Assembly: GCA_040218415.1 (NCBI GenBank)
Contig: JAVJRN010000066.1
Coordinates: 124,001-188,000 of the forward strand
DNA length: 64,000 bases
Direction: 5' to 3'
Source: JAVJRN01 sp040218415
GTDB lineage: Bacteria; Bacteroidota; Bacteroidia; Cytophagales; Cyclobacteriaceae
The first letter of the stretch is position 1. The number at the start of each line of letters is the position of its first letter. The position numbers and the translations under genes were made by a program. Below, piece after piece: positions 18,645 through 27,933 of this stretch. The notes beneath the pieces are model-generated. The model saw only the letters and a program-made list of their open reading frames with translations. It did not search any database and was not told where the DNA came from.

Positions 18645-19730
18645 ATGACGACATTAATTAAAAAACTCAAACTATTAGTGGCAGTAGCACTCGTAGCAGC
18701 TATGAGTGCTTGCAGTGACGATGACAGCACTCCACAACCCAATCCAACGGAGTATACTTCCGCTGAAGCATACCTGGAAGAAATTGAATTTTCAGGAAGT
18801 GTATTGATCCGCAAAGGAGGTACTGATTTGGTAAGAAAGGGATTTGGCATGGCTGATATAGCGAATGGCACTTCAAATGACCCCTCACTCATTTACCGAA
18901 TTGGATCTGTAACTAAGTCTTTCACTTCAGCTGCCATAGTCAATCTCAAAAGAGATGGACTGATTGAAAGTTTTGATCAACCTCTAAGCGATTTTGATGA
19001 CGAATTTCCACAGGGTGATCAAATAACCATCAAACACTTAATGACGCATCATTCTGGGATTCCTGATTACGTAGGGCCTATAGAAGCCTATGCAGAAGAG
19101 AACAACTACTTCTTTGATACAGAGGAAATCTTCGATATAATCATAGAGTCCATAGTAGATGATGGATTGATCTTCACGCCAGGGGAATTCTTTTCTTACT
19201 CCAACTCCAACTATCTGATTCTGGGTATTCTGATCGAGGAACTTACAGGAAAAACCTATCAGGAATACTTACAAGAAAAAGTTTATGCACCACTTAACCT
19301 TCTCCATACTGGAAAGGGTCCTGATGCAATTACTGGAACAGAAAGAGCAAAAGGGTATAACGACGGCTTGGAGGTTGGAGTCTATCAAATGCAGATTGCT
19401 TACAGTGCAGGAGAAATCGAAAGCACCATTTCAGACTTAGAAAAATGGGGTGATGCCATGCTAGGAGACTACTACACTGCAGAAGAGAAAGAAGCGGTAT
19501 TGGTTGCTCCAACTGGTCAAGATGGTATAAATGCACCAGGCGCAGGTTGGTTTACACTGAATATTGAAGATCAGGTGATCTATCATCATGGTGGCAACAT
19601 TGATGGGTTTACGAGCTTCTTAACCCTCATTCCTGAATCCAATGGGCTTATTGTCCTACTTAGCAATGAGCAAGATAAAGATGAACAACGGAACCAGATT
19701 TTGGAAACCATCATGAAAAACGAATTCTAA
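18645..19730 (+). CDS. Serine hydrolase lipoprotein, class C beta-lactamase family
   Basis: 361 residues with a lipoprotein leader (lipobox MSAC, Cys23) followed by an acidic linker. The catalytic motifs are complete: Ser88-Val-Thr-Lys91, YSN in SYSNSNYLILG, and HHGG near residue 310. It is related to but clearly diverged from the minus-strand hydrolase at 17.2 kb, so the pair is not a recent duplication. Probably a periplasmic esterase or D-Ala-D-Ala carboxypeptidase-like enzyme. A small barrel gene follows after 22 bp. Confidence 0.93.
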   Translation: MTTLIKKLKLLVAVALVAAMSACSDDDSTPQPNPTEYTSAEAYLEEIEFSGSVLIRKGGTDLVRKGFGMADIANGTSNDPSLIYRIGSVTKSFTSAAIVNLKRDGLIESFDQPLSDFDDEFPQGDQITIKHLMTHHSGIPDYVGPIEAYAEENNYFFDTEEIFDIIIESIVDDGLIFTPGEFFSYSNSNYLILGILIEELTGKTYQEYLQEKVYAPLNLLHTGKGPDAITGTERAKGYNDGLEVGVYQMQIAYSAGEIESTISDLEKWGDAMLGDYYTAEEKEAVLVAPTGQDGINAPGAGWFTLNIEDQVIYHHGGNIDGFTSFLTLIPESNGLIVLLSNEQDKDEQRNQILETIMKNEF

Positions 19731-19752
19731 AACACTAGTAAATCGAACGAAA

Positions 19753-20328
19753 ATGAAAAAGTCAAAGACTATTATAATCGGAATCATGGTTGCCATTCTG
19801 GCATTCGCTAGCAACACATCGGATGCTCAAAATACCAAACCAGTAAGAAAAGGATTTACGATCGGTGGATCTGCTGGGATCGGGGTACTTCATTTCACAA
19901 AAGGAATGACAGCCAATGAAACCTCAGGAGACATTTCTTTACCCAACATGAAAATTGGCTGGTTTGTCAAAGATAACCTGGCAGTATACTTAAACACTGC
20001 TGGTCAAATCTACGAAACTGACGGACTTGATCGAAGCTTTGAAGGAATTATCCCTTCCATTCAGTACTGGACTTCAGACAAATGGTGGGTAAGCGGTGGC
20101 TTTGGAGCTGCTTTGGACACCAGGGCATTCTATGAGTCAAATAGCAAATCAGCTAAAAACGAATGGGGCAAAGGCGTTTTGCTTGCTTCCGGATATGAGT
20201 TCAAGCAAAAAGAAAAATGGGCCATGGACTTACAAGCCCGACTATTCATGGCAAGCGTAAGCAGAGATGATCTTGAAAACCTGGAGGGAACCAATTTCAC
20301 CATTGCTTTTGGTTTCACCCTCTTCTAA
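19753..20328 (+). CDS. Small outer-membrane barrel protein
   Basis: 191 residues with a signal peptide (cleavage near SDA-QN) and about eight alternating strands ending TIAFGFTLF, an OmpX/OmpW-like size and ending. Strand-turn motifs such as GGSAGIGVLHF and VSGGFGAALD support a barrel. It follows the serine hydrolase after 22 bp, likely in one operon. No specific function. Confidence 0.75.
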   Translation: MKKSKTIIIGIMVAILAFASNTSDAQNTKPVRKGFTIGGSAGIGVLHFTKGMTANETSGDISLPNMKIGWFVKDNLAVYLNTAGQIYETDGLDRSFEGIIPSIQYWTSDKWWVSGGFGAALDTRAFYESNSKSAKNEWGKGVLLASGYEFKQKEKWAMDLQARLFMASVSRDDLENLEGTNFTIAFGFTLF

Positions 20329-20385
20329 ATGAATTTCTAAATCAAGTGGGGTCTTTATCAGACTCCACTTAAATCCTTTTAAAAA

Positions 20386-21291
20386 ATGAAAAAGATAATA
20401 ATAGCAGGATCGACAGGATACTTAGGAAATCATCTTGTCAAAGAATTGCAAAGTCAAAAACTCCCTTTTCAGGCGATAGCGAGAAATGAAAAGAGGCTTT
20501 TAGAGAAGGGGTTGAAACCTGAACAAGTCATTAGTGCTGAAGTGACTGATCCAACAACACTTACAGGTCAACTAGAAGATGCTGATATCCTAATCTCGAC
20601 AGTTGGTATCACACGACAAAAGGACGGGCTCACCTACATGAATGTAGACTATCAGGCCAATATGAATTTGCTCAAAGAGGCGAAGAAGGCAGGCATTAAG
20701 AAATTCATTTATGTATCTGTAATCAATGGTGAAAAGATGCGAAACCTAAAAATCGTAGTAGCGAAGGAGAAATTTGTGGATGAACTCAAGCGCTCAGGCA
20801 TGGACTATCTTATTGTTCGTCCAAATGGTTTTTACTCCGATATGAAAGATTTCCTAGATATGGCTCAAAAAGGGAAAGTTTATCTATTTGGGAGTGGCGA
20901 ATACAAATTAAATCCCATTCATGGAGCTGATTTAGCAAAAGCGATTGTTGAATCTATGAATACTAAACAGCATGAGATCATTGTGGGGGGACCAGATATT
21001 CTCACCCAGAATGAAATTGCAGCATTGGCACTTAAAACGTGGATGAGACCCATCAAAATCGTTCACCTCCCTGATTGGATCAGAAAACTAATCATACCAA
21101 CGATGAAGTTATTTACATCATCCAAGACCTATGGTCCTATAGAATTCTTTCTCACCATGATGGGTCAAGACAACATAGCCCCCAGATATGGCATACATCG
21201 TCTAAAATCACATTTTGTTTGGGAAGTAGATCATATCAATGAAAAACATAGCTCCATGCATCAGGAATCAGATAAAATGATGAACGACTAA
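20386..21291 (+). CDS. NAD(P)-binding SDR / NmrA-like reductase
   Basis: 301 residues beginning with the Rossmann motif GSTGYLGNHLVKEL (GxxGxxG). It has the YVSVING strand, and a lysine (KEKF) near residue 130 replaces the classical YxxxK, as in atypical or extended SDR and NmrA-like proteins. The C-terminal half carries a short hydrophobic stretch (WIRKLIIPTMKLF). Likely a cytosolic NAD(P)-dependent oxidoreductase or redox sensor; the substrate is unknown. A weak hairpin (20344-20370) lies between it and the barrel gene. Confidence 0.88.
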   Translation: MKKIIIAGSTGYLGNHLVKELQSQKLPFQAIARNEKRLLEKGLKPEQVISAEVTDPTTLTGQLEDADILISTVGITRQKDGLTYMNVDYQANMNLLKEAKKAGIKKFIYVSVINGEKMRNLKIVVAKEKFVDELKRSGMDYLIVRPNGFYSDMKDFLDMAQKGKVYLFGSGEYKLNPIHGADLAKAIVESMNTKQHEIIVGGPDILTQNEIAALALKTWMRPIKIVHLPDWIRKLIIPTMKLFTSSKTYGPIEFFLTMMGQDNIAPRYGIHRLKSHFVWEVDHINEKHSSMHQESDKMMND

Positions 21292-21298
21292 TTGAATC

Positions 21299-21397
21299 AT
21301 GAAAGTAAAAACATTTCTTCTCGTCGGTATGTATTCCTTATTCAATCCCTCTAACACCACTGGGCAGATCAAATTAATCCCGCCCCTGAACCCCTAG
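21299..21397 (+). pseudogene. 5' stub of a secreted-protein gene
   Basis: ATG at 21299, 8 bp after the SDR stop, opens a 32-codon frame that encodes a typical leader (Met-Lys-Val-Lys, then a hydrophobic stretch) and then stops at TAG 21395. The dispersed repeat begins within 10 bp of the stop. The natural reading is a gene whose 3' part was replaced by the repeat. A genuine 32-residue peptide is possible but less likely. Confidence 0.5.
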
Positions 21398-21403
21398 CTG
21401 GGC

Positions 21404-21808
21404 GCCAAAGCTCACATTAACATAACGTAGGACATTATGTAACGTTGCGAGTGATTTCCGGATGCGCAGCATTTAATATAAAATCAGTTATCGTAACTTC
21501 AGTTCGATAACGGTAATGATCTTATGTAAAAGCAAATCGCGATCAATGCTTGAGTCCATTGGATTATATGGTGATGCGCACGGCTAGTGATTATGTTAAC
21601 CGCAGCGGCGAACCGTCGGAAAATGCCGAACCACAACAAAGCTGGACTGTGACATGCACGTTTTTTCCGGACGGACGTTTCTGTTGAAGAAATTTTAGGT
21701 ACGAATGGTCAAATTGATTTCAAATATACCATTCTCAGCGATTAGCCTAAGCGGCTCGGGAATTTGCCTGTGAACACGGGGGCGCCTAGCCTTGCTGGCC
21801 GACGCTTT
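21404..21808. repeat. Dispersed repeat, copy 2 (left part plus 331-bp block)
   Basis: 21478-21808 is the second copy of the 331-bp block (eight mismatches to 9965-10295). To its left this copy keeps a flank, GCCAAAGCT then CATAACGTAGGACATTATG, which matches the core motif found at 29.7, 41.2 and 42.3 kb and joins the two repeat groups into one family. The right edge is shared exactly with copy 1. Confidence 0.88.
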
Positions 21809-21885
21809 ATCAGAAAGCATTATCAAACTATATTTAAATGTGAGCTCTAAGCGAATCAGTATTTATCAGATGTACAATAAATAAC

Positions 21886-22143
21886 CAATTCGGTTTTTAT
21901 GTGAGACGTGATTCATGGCATTTCAGTAGAAAAGCAAAATTTACTTGGATTGAATTTGTTATTGAAGGTCAACGCATCAAAGGCGAATCTCCATATTTCG
22001 GTGGATTTAAAAATCATCCTGGACATCCTCGTGCTGGTAAAATTATGGAGCCTAGATTAGTAAGACTTGAAGCTGATTGATTAGATAATGGTGAATGGAT
22101 TATTAACACTGGTGGTAATTACTCTTGGATACTCGTAGATTAA
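21886..22143 (+). pseudogene. Gene remnant with one in-frame TGA
   Basis: An 85-codon plus-strand frame gives protein-like sequence (FSRKAKFTWIEFVIEGQ, then YFGGFKNHPGHPRAGKIM, then WIINTGGNYSWILVD) broken only by TGA at 22078, between Ala-Asp and Leu-Asp, where Trp (TGG) is a natural guess. No start codon survives near the left edge, which merges with the dispersed repeat. I do not recognise the family; density of Gly, Trp and conserved-looking blocks argues for a former gene. Confidence 0.55.
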
Positions 22144-22497
22144 TGATTGCTCAAGCCGCTGGCCTCATAACTTCCATTGTTGAATAAGTATACAAAAAAT
22201 CTAGCGATTCGATGATTCGACAGAATAATCACTGCCAACACACACAACCCACCGCACCCTAGGTTTTTTGCCATGCCGGCTGTGTTTTTTCGTTTTTTAC
22301 AGCTGGGATTGGTTTTTGTCGTTCTTCACCCACGTAGCTTTTTTATTATCAAGTTTTTGCGGTATCATGATCTGTTTTGATATAGCAACAGCATTGGTCG
22401 TTATCCGTCAGGTGTTTGTACCGTCCATTATGAATAGGGACTTTTTTGGTCAACCCTCCCCACCCTTTTATTTTTGATGCAAACAAATTAAAATCTT
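22144..22497. other. Non-coding stretch before the ECF-type promoter
   Basis: AT-rich with T-runs. A 69-codon Cys/Phe-rich frame at 22268-22477 looks spurious. Nothing else supported. Confidence 0.5.
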
Positions 22498-22531
22498 CGG
22501 TAGGGATTTTCAGGACTTTTCGGTTTTCTGA
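22498..22531 (+). promoter_or_regulatory. ECF-sigma-type promoter of the acidic lipoprotein gene
   Basis: CGGTAGGGA, 14 nt, CGGTTTTCTGA, ending 13 bp before the ATG at 22545. The same two boxes with the same spacing lie before the fecR-like gene and before the lipoprotein gene at 27.9 kb. The layout (-35-like, -10-like, short leader) fits an ECF sigma promoter. Assignment to the sigma factor at 27.3 kb is inferred from linkage. Confidence 0.75.
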
Positions 22532-22544
22532 ATAAACACAAAAA

Positions 22545-23339
22545 ATGAAAACGATGAAAAAATCAATTTTAGTTGCTTTAATAGCTTTTGCAGTAGTACT
22601 GATTCAAAGCTGTGGAGAAGATGAAAACATTGCTATGGATGCTCAAGTGGATGCTCAAGCTAGTTTTGAAATGAGAGCAGTGACAAGTACAACAGGGGCA
22701 ACTAGTGGACGAGTGGCCAATAATACCGGATATACTTTTACTGAAGTATTTGCTGGAGTCACCGAAATAGAATTGGAAACGCTTGAGGAAGACTTGCAAG
22801 AAGGAGAAAATGGTGAGGATGAAAACGACGAGGTGGAATTTAAAGGGAATTTTGTCGTAAACCTGCTTACTGGAACTAGCGATCCTGACTTTGGAATTAC
22901 CGAACTTCTGGCTGGTGTCTATGAGGAAGTAGAAGTCGAATTTGATAACATTCTTGAAGGTGATAAAACCCTTATTGTGAATTTCAATTTCATTGCTGAA
23001 GGTGCGACTGAACCGACTTATGTTGAGTTCTCTACCTCTGAGGAGTTTGAGCTTGAAATTGAAAATGAAGCTGGATTCGTATTGGACGGAGGTGTAGTGA
23101 ACTCAATTCTAGTAACACTCGACCTTGAGGTACTTTTCACTTCCATTGATTTTAGTTCCTTAGTTGCTGACGAAGATGGCGTTATCAGAATAAATGAAAA
23201 CTCTAATAGCCTCCTTATGAAGGAAATTGTAGGAAAACTGGAGGTAGCGCTAGATGCTGATGAAGACGATGACGAAGATGATGACGAAGATGATGATGAG
23301 GATGATGATGAGGACGATGATGATGATGATAACGATTAA
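22545..23339 (+). CDS. Secreted lipoprotein with Asp/Glu repeat tail
   Basis: 264 residues. A lipoprotein leader (lipobox IQSC, Cys23) is followed by two beta-rich blocks and a C-terminal tail of about 28 almost exclusively acidic residues in DEDD repeats. The body (FVVNLLTGTSDPDFGITELL, AGVYEEVEVEFD, DGVIRINENSN) matches the C-terminal half of the lipoprotein at 27934-29223 block by block, so the two are paralogues; the PxGxY-like turn recalls DUF4382-type lipoproteins, but that name is uncertain. Its promoter-like element is shared with the receptor operon, so it is probably co-regulated. The tail could bind Ca2+ or polycations. Confidence 0.85.
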   Translation: MKTMKKSILVALIAFAVVLIQSCGEDENIAMDAQVDAQASFEMRAVTSTTGATSGRVANNTGYTFTEVFAGVTEIELETLEEDLQEGENGEDENDEVEFKGNFVVNLLTGTSDPDFGITELLAGVYEEVEVEFDNILEGDKTLIVNFNFIAEGATEPTYVEFSTSEEFELEIENEAGFVLDGGVVNSILVTLDLEVLFTSIDFSSLVADEDGVIRINENSNSLLMKEIVGKLEVALDADEDDDEDDDEDDDEDDDEDDDDDDND

Positions 23340-23380
23340 TACAGTTATCACAAGCTCAAAATAGAAGCTATGATTGAATT

Positions 23381-23407
23381 GGGTCCTTTTGGGACCCTTT
23401 TCTTTTT
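23381..23407 (+). terminator. Terminator after the acidic lipoprotein gene
   Basis: Stem GGGTCC/GGACCC with a TTTTG loop, followed by a T-rich run. It lies 40 bp after the stop codon. Confidence 0.8.
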
Positions 23408-23803
23408 AGGGCATCCTAGATAATTGATTTAAGTAGCAGAAAGATTCTTGAATTAAATTCAAGTGCGTTTTGGGCTTGTTAAACGAGCCTATCAAAACCT
23501 TAAAAATGAGTTAAAAGCAGAGATATTGAGGTTTTCAATCGGCCTTCGATAAATTTCGATAAGAAATGCAGATTATGATCATCAAAATTGAATCCTCTGT
23601 TAGATCGAGGCTACTTGTTTAATGACGTTCCGCCACTTCTATCCGATTTGGTATTCTTTGTAGGAATAGTCTGAATTTCAGAAATTTATACAGATTCTTG
23701 GCGGAAACCGCCTAGTTTCTCAGCCATTTTTTTAGAGTAATTCCATGCGGCAGGCTTCAAGACTTAAAAGGAATAAACATGGAAGCCCTTTTTAGCTCAA
23801 CGC
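23408..23803. other. Gene-free stretch between convergent units
   Basis: About 400 bp, AT-rich, no supported frame or repeat. Confidence 0.55.
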
Positions 23804-26320
23804 TTAAAACTTATATGAAACTCGAACATTTAGATTGGGCGTAATACCAAGCGCTTTTTGATTTATCTGTGACAATTCTCCATTCTCCGTGATACTTGAC
23901 CATGTGTTAATGGAATTGTTTGTATTTGTCAGGTTCCAGATGGCAATACCACAGATACCACTCCATTTATCGGATAAATCGAATTTGTATTTAGCCGAAA
24001 AATCCAATCGGAAATAGTTATCAAGCGTCATTGCATTAGGAAAGTCAAAGACAATCGCATCATTATTTTTGTCAATTCCTTGCGGTTCAGTAAAGGGCAC
24101 ACCACTTCGATAATTCACCCCAGAAGAAAGCTCCAGATTATTTAACTGGTAGGTCAATCCAACCGACAATGCATGCGAAATATCAAAGTTATTTCTAAAC
24201 TTAGGGGGAACAAGATCAGAAAATGTATAGTCGCTATTTAAATATGAATAAGTAACCCAGCTATCTAAATTTCCAAAACTCGGATTGACGAGTAGCTCTA
24301 TCCCACGTGACACATAGCTACCAAAAGTCCGATCAAACTGGAATTGATTCAAGAATCCCTGACTTGCAGTCGCTACACCATCTACATCTTTAATAAAACC
24401 TTCCAAAGAGACCAGCATAGATTTCTTTTGATAGTTTAACCCAACAGAAGCCTGTCTGCTGGTCATAAGGGGAATATTCTCACCATTAACGAGCTCCCAT
24501 TTACGTTTCTCTACTCCCAAAAAATCAGTCTGAAAATCCACTACTTGTACAGTCGTTTGGCTTTTTGTTTCCGCTAAAACTTCTAAAGAAAAGAGCCCAC
24601 CAAGTCTTGTCACCATGGCCAGTCGTGGCTCAATTCTGTACTGGCTGAGCATATCAAAATAATTGGCTCGGATTCCCGCAGCTATAGTTGTGTGTGTTTG
24701 GAGATGAGCATTGCCCTGCACATATAAGCTGGTAGTTCGACGTACTTCTTTGCTCAAAGAACGAAATGCGGGTAGATTGATGTCCCTGAAATTACGAATT
24801 CCAGTCTCTACTATTTGAATCCCGACTTCCACATCCCATATCTCATTTAGAAAGTACGAGCCTTCTGCTCTTAGCGATGTTTCTAGTACCTCATTATCAA
24901 GGATATGTTCTTGTCCGGTAATTACCTCAAAGTTGACAGACTGTTGCTTGTACTTCATGATGGATGAATGCAACTTGGTTTTAAATCGATCCGACCACCG
25001 TTGATCGCACGAAAGGTAGCCTGCAATCGTACCCTGATCAAGGTTGCTCACCTTGGATCCCACGCTATTATTTACCAAACCACTCTCCTCATAACTTATG
25101 CCATTGTTAAGAACCAAGACACCTGCCTTAATACCGGTTTTGGAGGATGGTTTATAGGTGGCATTAAATGAAAAATCGTAAAAGTTGAATTTTTCATCCG
25201 AGTTGATCACCTGAGAGTTTGGATCGTTAATGACATCAGAAAATCGAAATGCACGTTCAAAGTATTGATTATAGGTGGGCGTATTAAATATACCTCCAAT
25301 TGATTGTCTCGATGCGATTAATAAATGAAGCTTATCTGTTGGTACTTCGAGAAGCAGGTCACTATTGATGAGGTTACTGCCAGCATGTGCAATTATCTCA
25401 TTCGTACTCTTCTTTCTTGTCTCTACTTCTATAGTGCCGGATACTCCTTCTCCAAGTTGCGCTGGTGTTCCGTTTTTCGTGAGAGTCGTTTTTCCAATAA
25501 TATGAGGATTGATGGCAGATATTAATCCAAAAAAATGACCCGTTTGGTAAATTCTAAGCCCATCCCATAAAATAAGGTTTTGATCGTTTGATCCCCCTCT
25601 TATATTAATATCTGTGACTGTTTCATTGATACTTTGAATCCCTGGAAGATTTTGTAAAGTAAAGAAGATATCGGGCTCGGTCAGTCCTGGAAGTATGTTG
25701 GTGTTTTGAACGTCTACTACAGTTTTCCCATTGTCTCTTTTGTCAATTCCCCTGGTGATATAGTTCTTAATTATAACTTCCTCTAACTGTTCAATAGATG
25801 GGGCGAAGTAAAATTTGATGCACTCTTGTATAGCGCTATTAAAGCTTAATACCTGATCCTGATAACTTACATGACTTACCTGTACTTTGAGGGGTATTTC
25901 TACACTTGCTAATTCGAAATACCCATTTTGATCTGAGGTTGTGGAAGTGGTTTGACTAAAAATGAGTGCGTCGGAAACTGCACTTCCATCATCTTTATCC
26001 AATAAGTATCCGCAAATTTTAACTATTGTCGTTCGCCTTCTAATGGAAATAAAATTTTCATCAAGCTTAATGAAATCAATAGCAGCTTGACCCTCCAGAT
26101 GGTCAAGCGTTTGATTCAAGTCCAGGTCATACATAGGCATCTGAACTTGGATATTATCAATGGTCTGATCCATGTAAGAAAAACGTACAGAAAATTGTTC
26201 TTCCAGTTGATCCAGTACCTCACGCAGGGCTTTTTCACCAAAATTCTGCGCTTCAGCTTCCTCCAACAAGAAAACAGCAAAAAATAGAACCAATCCTATT
26301 TTTAAATGATTACTTCCCAC
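23804..26320 (-). CDS. TonB-dependent receptor with STN and carboxypeptidase-regulatory domains
   Basis: 838 residues: signal peptide (to about residue 24), STN-like domain (about 25-95), a carboxypeptidase-D-regulatory-like fold (about 105-180), plug (about 195-300, with LPGIQSINETVTDINIRGG) and a 22-strand-type barrel to the terminal Phe. It imports an unknown ligand across the outer membrane using TonB energy; there is no SusD partner. The STN domain is the part that signals to FecR-type anti-sigma factors. It overlaps the fecR-like gene by 11 bp and completes a sigma/anti-sigma/receptor set. Confidence 0.93.
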   Translation of the reverse strand: MGSNHLKIGLVLFFAVFLLEEAEAQNFGEKALREVLDQLEEQFSVRFSYMDQTIDNIQVQMPMYDLDLNQTLDHLEGQAAIDFIKLDENFISIRRRTTIVKICGYLLDKDDGSAVSDALIFSQTTSTTSDQNGYFELASVEIPLKVQVSHVSYQDQVLSFNSAIQECIKFYFAPSIEQLEEVIIKNYITRGIDKRDNGKTVVDVQNTNILPGLTEPDIFFTLQNLPGIQSINETVTDINIRGGSNDQNLILWDGLRIYQTGHFFGLISAINPHIIGKTTLTKNGTPAQLGEGVSGTIEVETRKKSTNEIIAHAGSNLINSDLLLEVPTDKLHLLIASRQSIGGIFNTPTYNQYFERAFRFSDVINDPNSQVINSDEKFNFYDFSFNATYKPSSKTGIKAGVLVLNNGISYEESGLVNNSVGSKVSNLDQGTIAGYLSCDQRWSDRFKTKLHSSIMKYKQQSVNFEVITGQEHILDNEVLETSLRAEGSYFLNEIWDVEVGIQIVETGIRNFRDINLPAFRSLSKEVRRTTSLYVQGNAHLQTHTTIAAGIRANYFDMLSQYRIEPRLAMVTRLGGLFSLEVLAETKSQTTVQVVDFQTDFLGVEKRKWELVNGENIPLMTSRQASVGLNYQKKSMLVSLEGFIKDVDGVATASQGFLNQFQFDRTFGSYVSRGIELLVNPSFGNLDSWVTYSYLNSDYTFSDLVPPKFRNNFDISHALSVGLTYQLNNLELSSGVNYRSGVPFTEPQGIDKNNDAIVFDFPNAMTLDNYFRLDFSAKYKFDLSDKWSGICGIAIWNLTNTNNSINTWSSITENGELSQINQKALGITPNLNVRVSYKF

Positions 26321-27215
26321 CGGTAATTAGTACTTTCTCATCTTTTTGTTGATAGAGATAACCAGAAGGCATGGTAACAGCATCAAGTGCTAAATTAAGG
26401 TCTTCGTTCGGAAAGCTACCTGTAAAAGTATCATTCAGGTTTATGCCTCTTGTTTCAATAACAACCTCATATTGATTTTCTAGCTCTTCCAGCACTGCAT
26501 AATATGGGGTTCTGAAAAAGGAACTTCTACCATTGAGCCATTCTGGTTCGCTGTTAGAAGCAGCCTGAAATCTTTCTTCTTGGCTGAAAAACTCACGATA
26601 GCCATCACCTGCAATAAGTGTTAGGTTTTGTTTTGAAGTTTCCACTCCGACCTTTCCCACGTAACAAAGTACTTCATAATAATCGCCACGTTGTTTCACC
26701 TTAAATGAGGTACCTAATACCGTGACGGTTCCATTTGAAGTAGCCACCTCAAACGTAGAACCCTTTTTTACTTGAAAAAACCCTTCTCCTTGTAGCATCA
26801 CTTTACGGGAAGCAGCCCACTTTTCTTTTTCAAAGGACAATTCAGATCCTTTATTAAGGGTAACGAGTGAAGAATCCGGCAAATAATGAGCTTTCAAACC
26901 TTCAGAGAGCAAGATGGTCTGATTTGAAGAAGGTCGAAGAAGCAAAAAACTAAGAACGGAGATAAGCATAACCGAGGCTGCAACCCCTACCCATCGTAGC
27001 TGCCAAGACACCTTAATCACTTTTGCTTGTTTATTGTGGGATGAATGAAAGCGCTCCAATTCCTCTTCAACAGAATAGTCCGGTGGCGTTGCAACACTCA
27101 GGCCATCCCATATTTTTTGCAGTTGGGCGAACTCAGCAGTATCCTTCAGCCGCTTTTCTTCGGCTTCTGTCAACTGATCTGTCATCCATTTCCTTATGAG
27201 TTCTTCATTCTCCAT
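26310..27215 (-). CDS. FecR-family anti-sigma factor
   Basis: About 301 residues from ATG 27215. A TTG five codons upstream is inside the proposed -10 box and cannot be the start if that promoter is real. Order: cytoplasmic helical domain (1-75, WMTDQLTEAEEKRL), one membrane segment (about 85-105), FecR domain (about 115-205, GEGFFQVKKGSTFEV and TVLGTSFKV), and a C-terminal DUF4974-like secretin/STN-interacting domain (from about 240). It sequesters or activates the linked sigma factor in response to the receptor. Confidence 0.93.
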   Translation of the reverse strand: MENEELIRKWMTDQLTEAEEKRLKDTAEFAQLQKIWDGLSVATPPDYSVEEELERFHSSHNKQAKVIKVSWQLRWVGVAASVMLISVLSFLLLRPSSNQTILLSEGLKAHYLPDSSLVTLNKGSELSFEKEKWAASRKVMLQGEGFFQVKKGSTFEVATSNGTVTVLGTSFKVKQRGDYYEVLCYVGKVGVETSKQNLTLIAGDGYREFFSQEERFQAASNSEPEWLNGRSSFFRTPYYAVLEELENQYEVVIETRGINLNDTFTGSFPNEDLNLALDAVTMPSGYLYQQKDEKVLITGGK

Positions 27216-27226
27216 AATCTTACTTA

Positions 27227-27260
27227 TCAAAAAACCGAAATGTCCCCTATTTCCCTACCG
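27227..27260 (-). promoter_or_regulatory. ECF-sigma-type promoter of the fecR-receptor operon
   Basis: Minus strand: CGGTAGGGA (27260-27252), 14 nt, CGGTTTTTTGA (27237-27227), 11 bp before the ATG at 27215. It lies between the sigma-factor stop and the fecR start, giving the fecR-receptor pair its own promoter separate from the sigma gene. Confidence 0.78.
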
Positions 27261-27273
27261 TTCATTATTTTTT

Positions 27274-27789
27274 TTACAAAATGTTTCCAAGTTTCTGCCG
27301 CAAAGAGTTCATTGCTTTGAACAGCCTTTTCTCTACAGCCTTTTCCGAAATGCCTAGCATTTCAGCAATTTCTTTCTGTTTCTTGCCTTCAATCCGTTTC
27401 AATAATAAAGTTACCCGTTGGTCATCCGGAAGTTCCTGAAGGGCCCAATTCAACTTGTCTTTAAATTCAGATTCCTCCATTAAATACTGTGGGTTCTCCG
27501 TACTTCTCTCGTTTACTTTCAGATAGGGCTGATGCTTTAGTGCCGTATTTTTTTTTGATAAAATGTTTTTCATCAAATTATTGGCAGACACGAAAAGAAA
27601 TCCTCTCGCCTTTTCGATGGTCACTTTTTTACAATTATCCCACAGCTTTCCAAAGACCTCCTGAACAACATCCTTTGCTTCGTCCTCATCCTGATATTTG
27701 AAATGCAGAAAATTAAACAGGTCCTTGGCATTATCCGCAAAGACCTGATTGAAAACCTTCTCTCTACATACGTTATCAATTTTTTCCAT
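27274..27789 (-). CDS. ECF RNA polymerase sigma factor, FecI-like
   Basis: 171 residues with sigma region 2 (about 15-75, DEAKDVVQEVFGKLW) and region 4 (about 115-165, LPDDQRVTLLLKRIEG, then KQKEIAEMLGISEKAVEKRL), connected by a short linker, no region 1 or 3. It directs RNA polymerase to a small regulon. No copy of the linked promoter motif lies upstream of this gene, so it is probably expressed from a housekeeping promoter and not autoregulated. Anti-sigma and receptor genes follow. Confidence 0.95.
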   Translation of the reverse strand: MEKIDNVCREKVFNQVFADNAKDLFNFLHFKYQDEDEAKDVVQEVFGKLWDNCKKVTIEKARGFLFVSANNLMKNILSKKNTALKHQPYLKVNERSTENPQYLMEESEFKDKLNWALQELPDDQRVTLLLKRIEGKKQKEIAEMLGISEKAVEKRLFKAMNSLRQKLGNIL

Positions 27790-27894
27790 TTCTCGCTACT
27801 GAATCAGCATTCGTCTGATATTGTTTTCAAACAAACGACAAGTAAAGTTTCATAAACCAGAAGCGAAAGTAAAATCAAAATAAATATGTTTAGT

Positions 27895-27928
27895 CGGTAG
27901 GGATTTTTTTATGTTTGCTGTTTTTTGA
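27895..27928 (+). promoter_or_regulatory. ECF-sigma-type promoter of the divergent lipoprotein gene
   Basis: CGGTAGGGA, 14 nt, CTGTTTTTTGA. One change from the other two -10-like boxes. The ATG at 27934 is only 5 bp downstream, so the transcript would be nearly leaderless. Confidence 0.72.
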
Positions 27929-27933
27929 TTGAG

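Noticed and set aside
22268..22477. 69-residue Cys/Phe-rich protein
   Set aside because: Low-complexity T-rich DNA explains the frame; no leader logic or homology visible.
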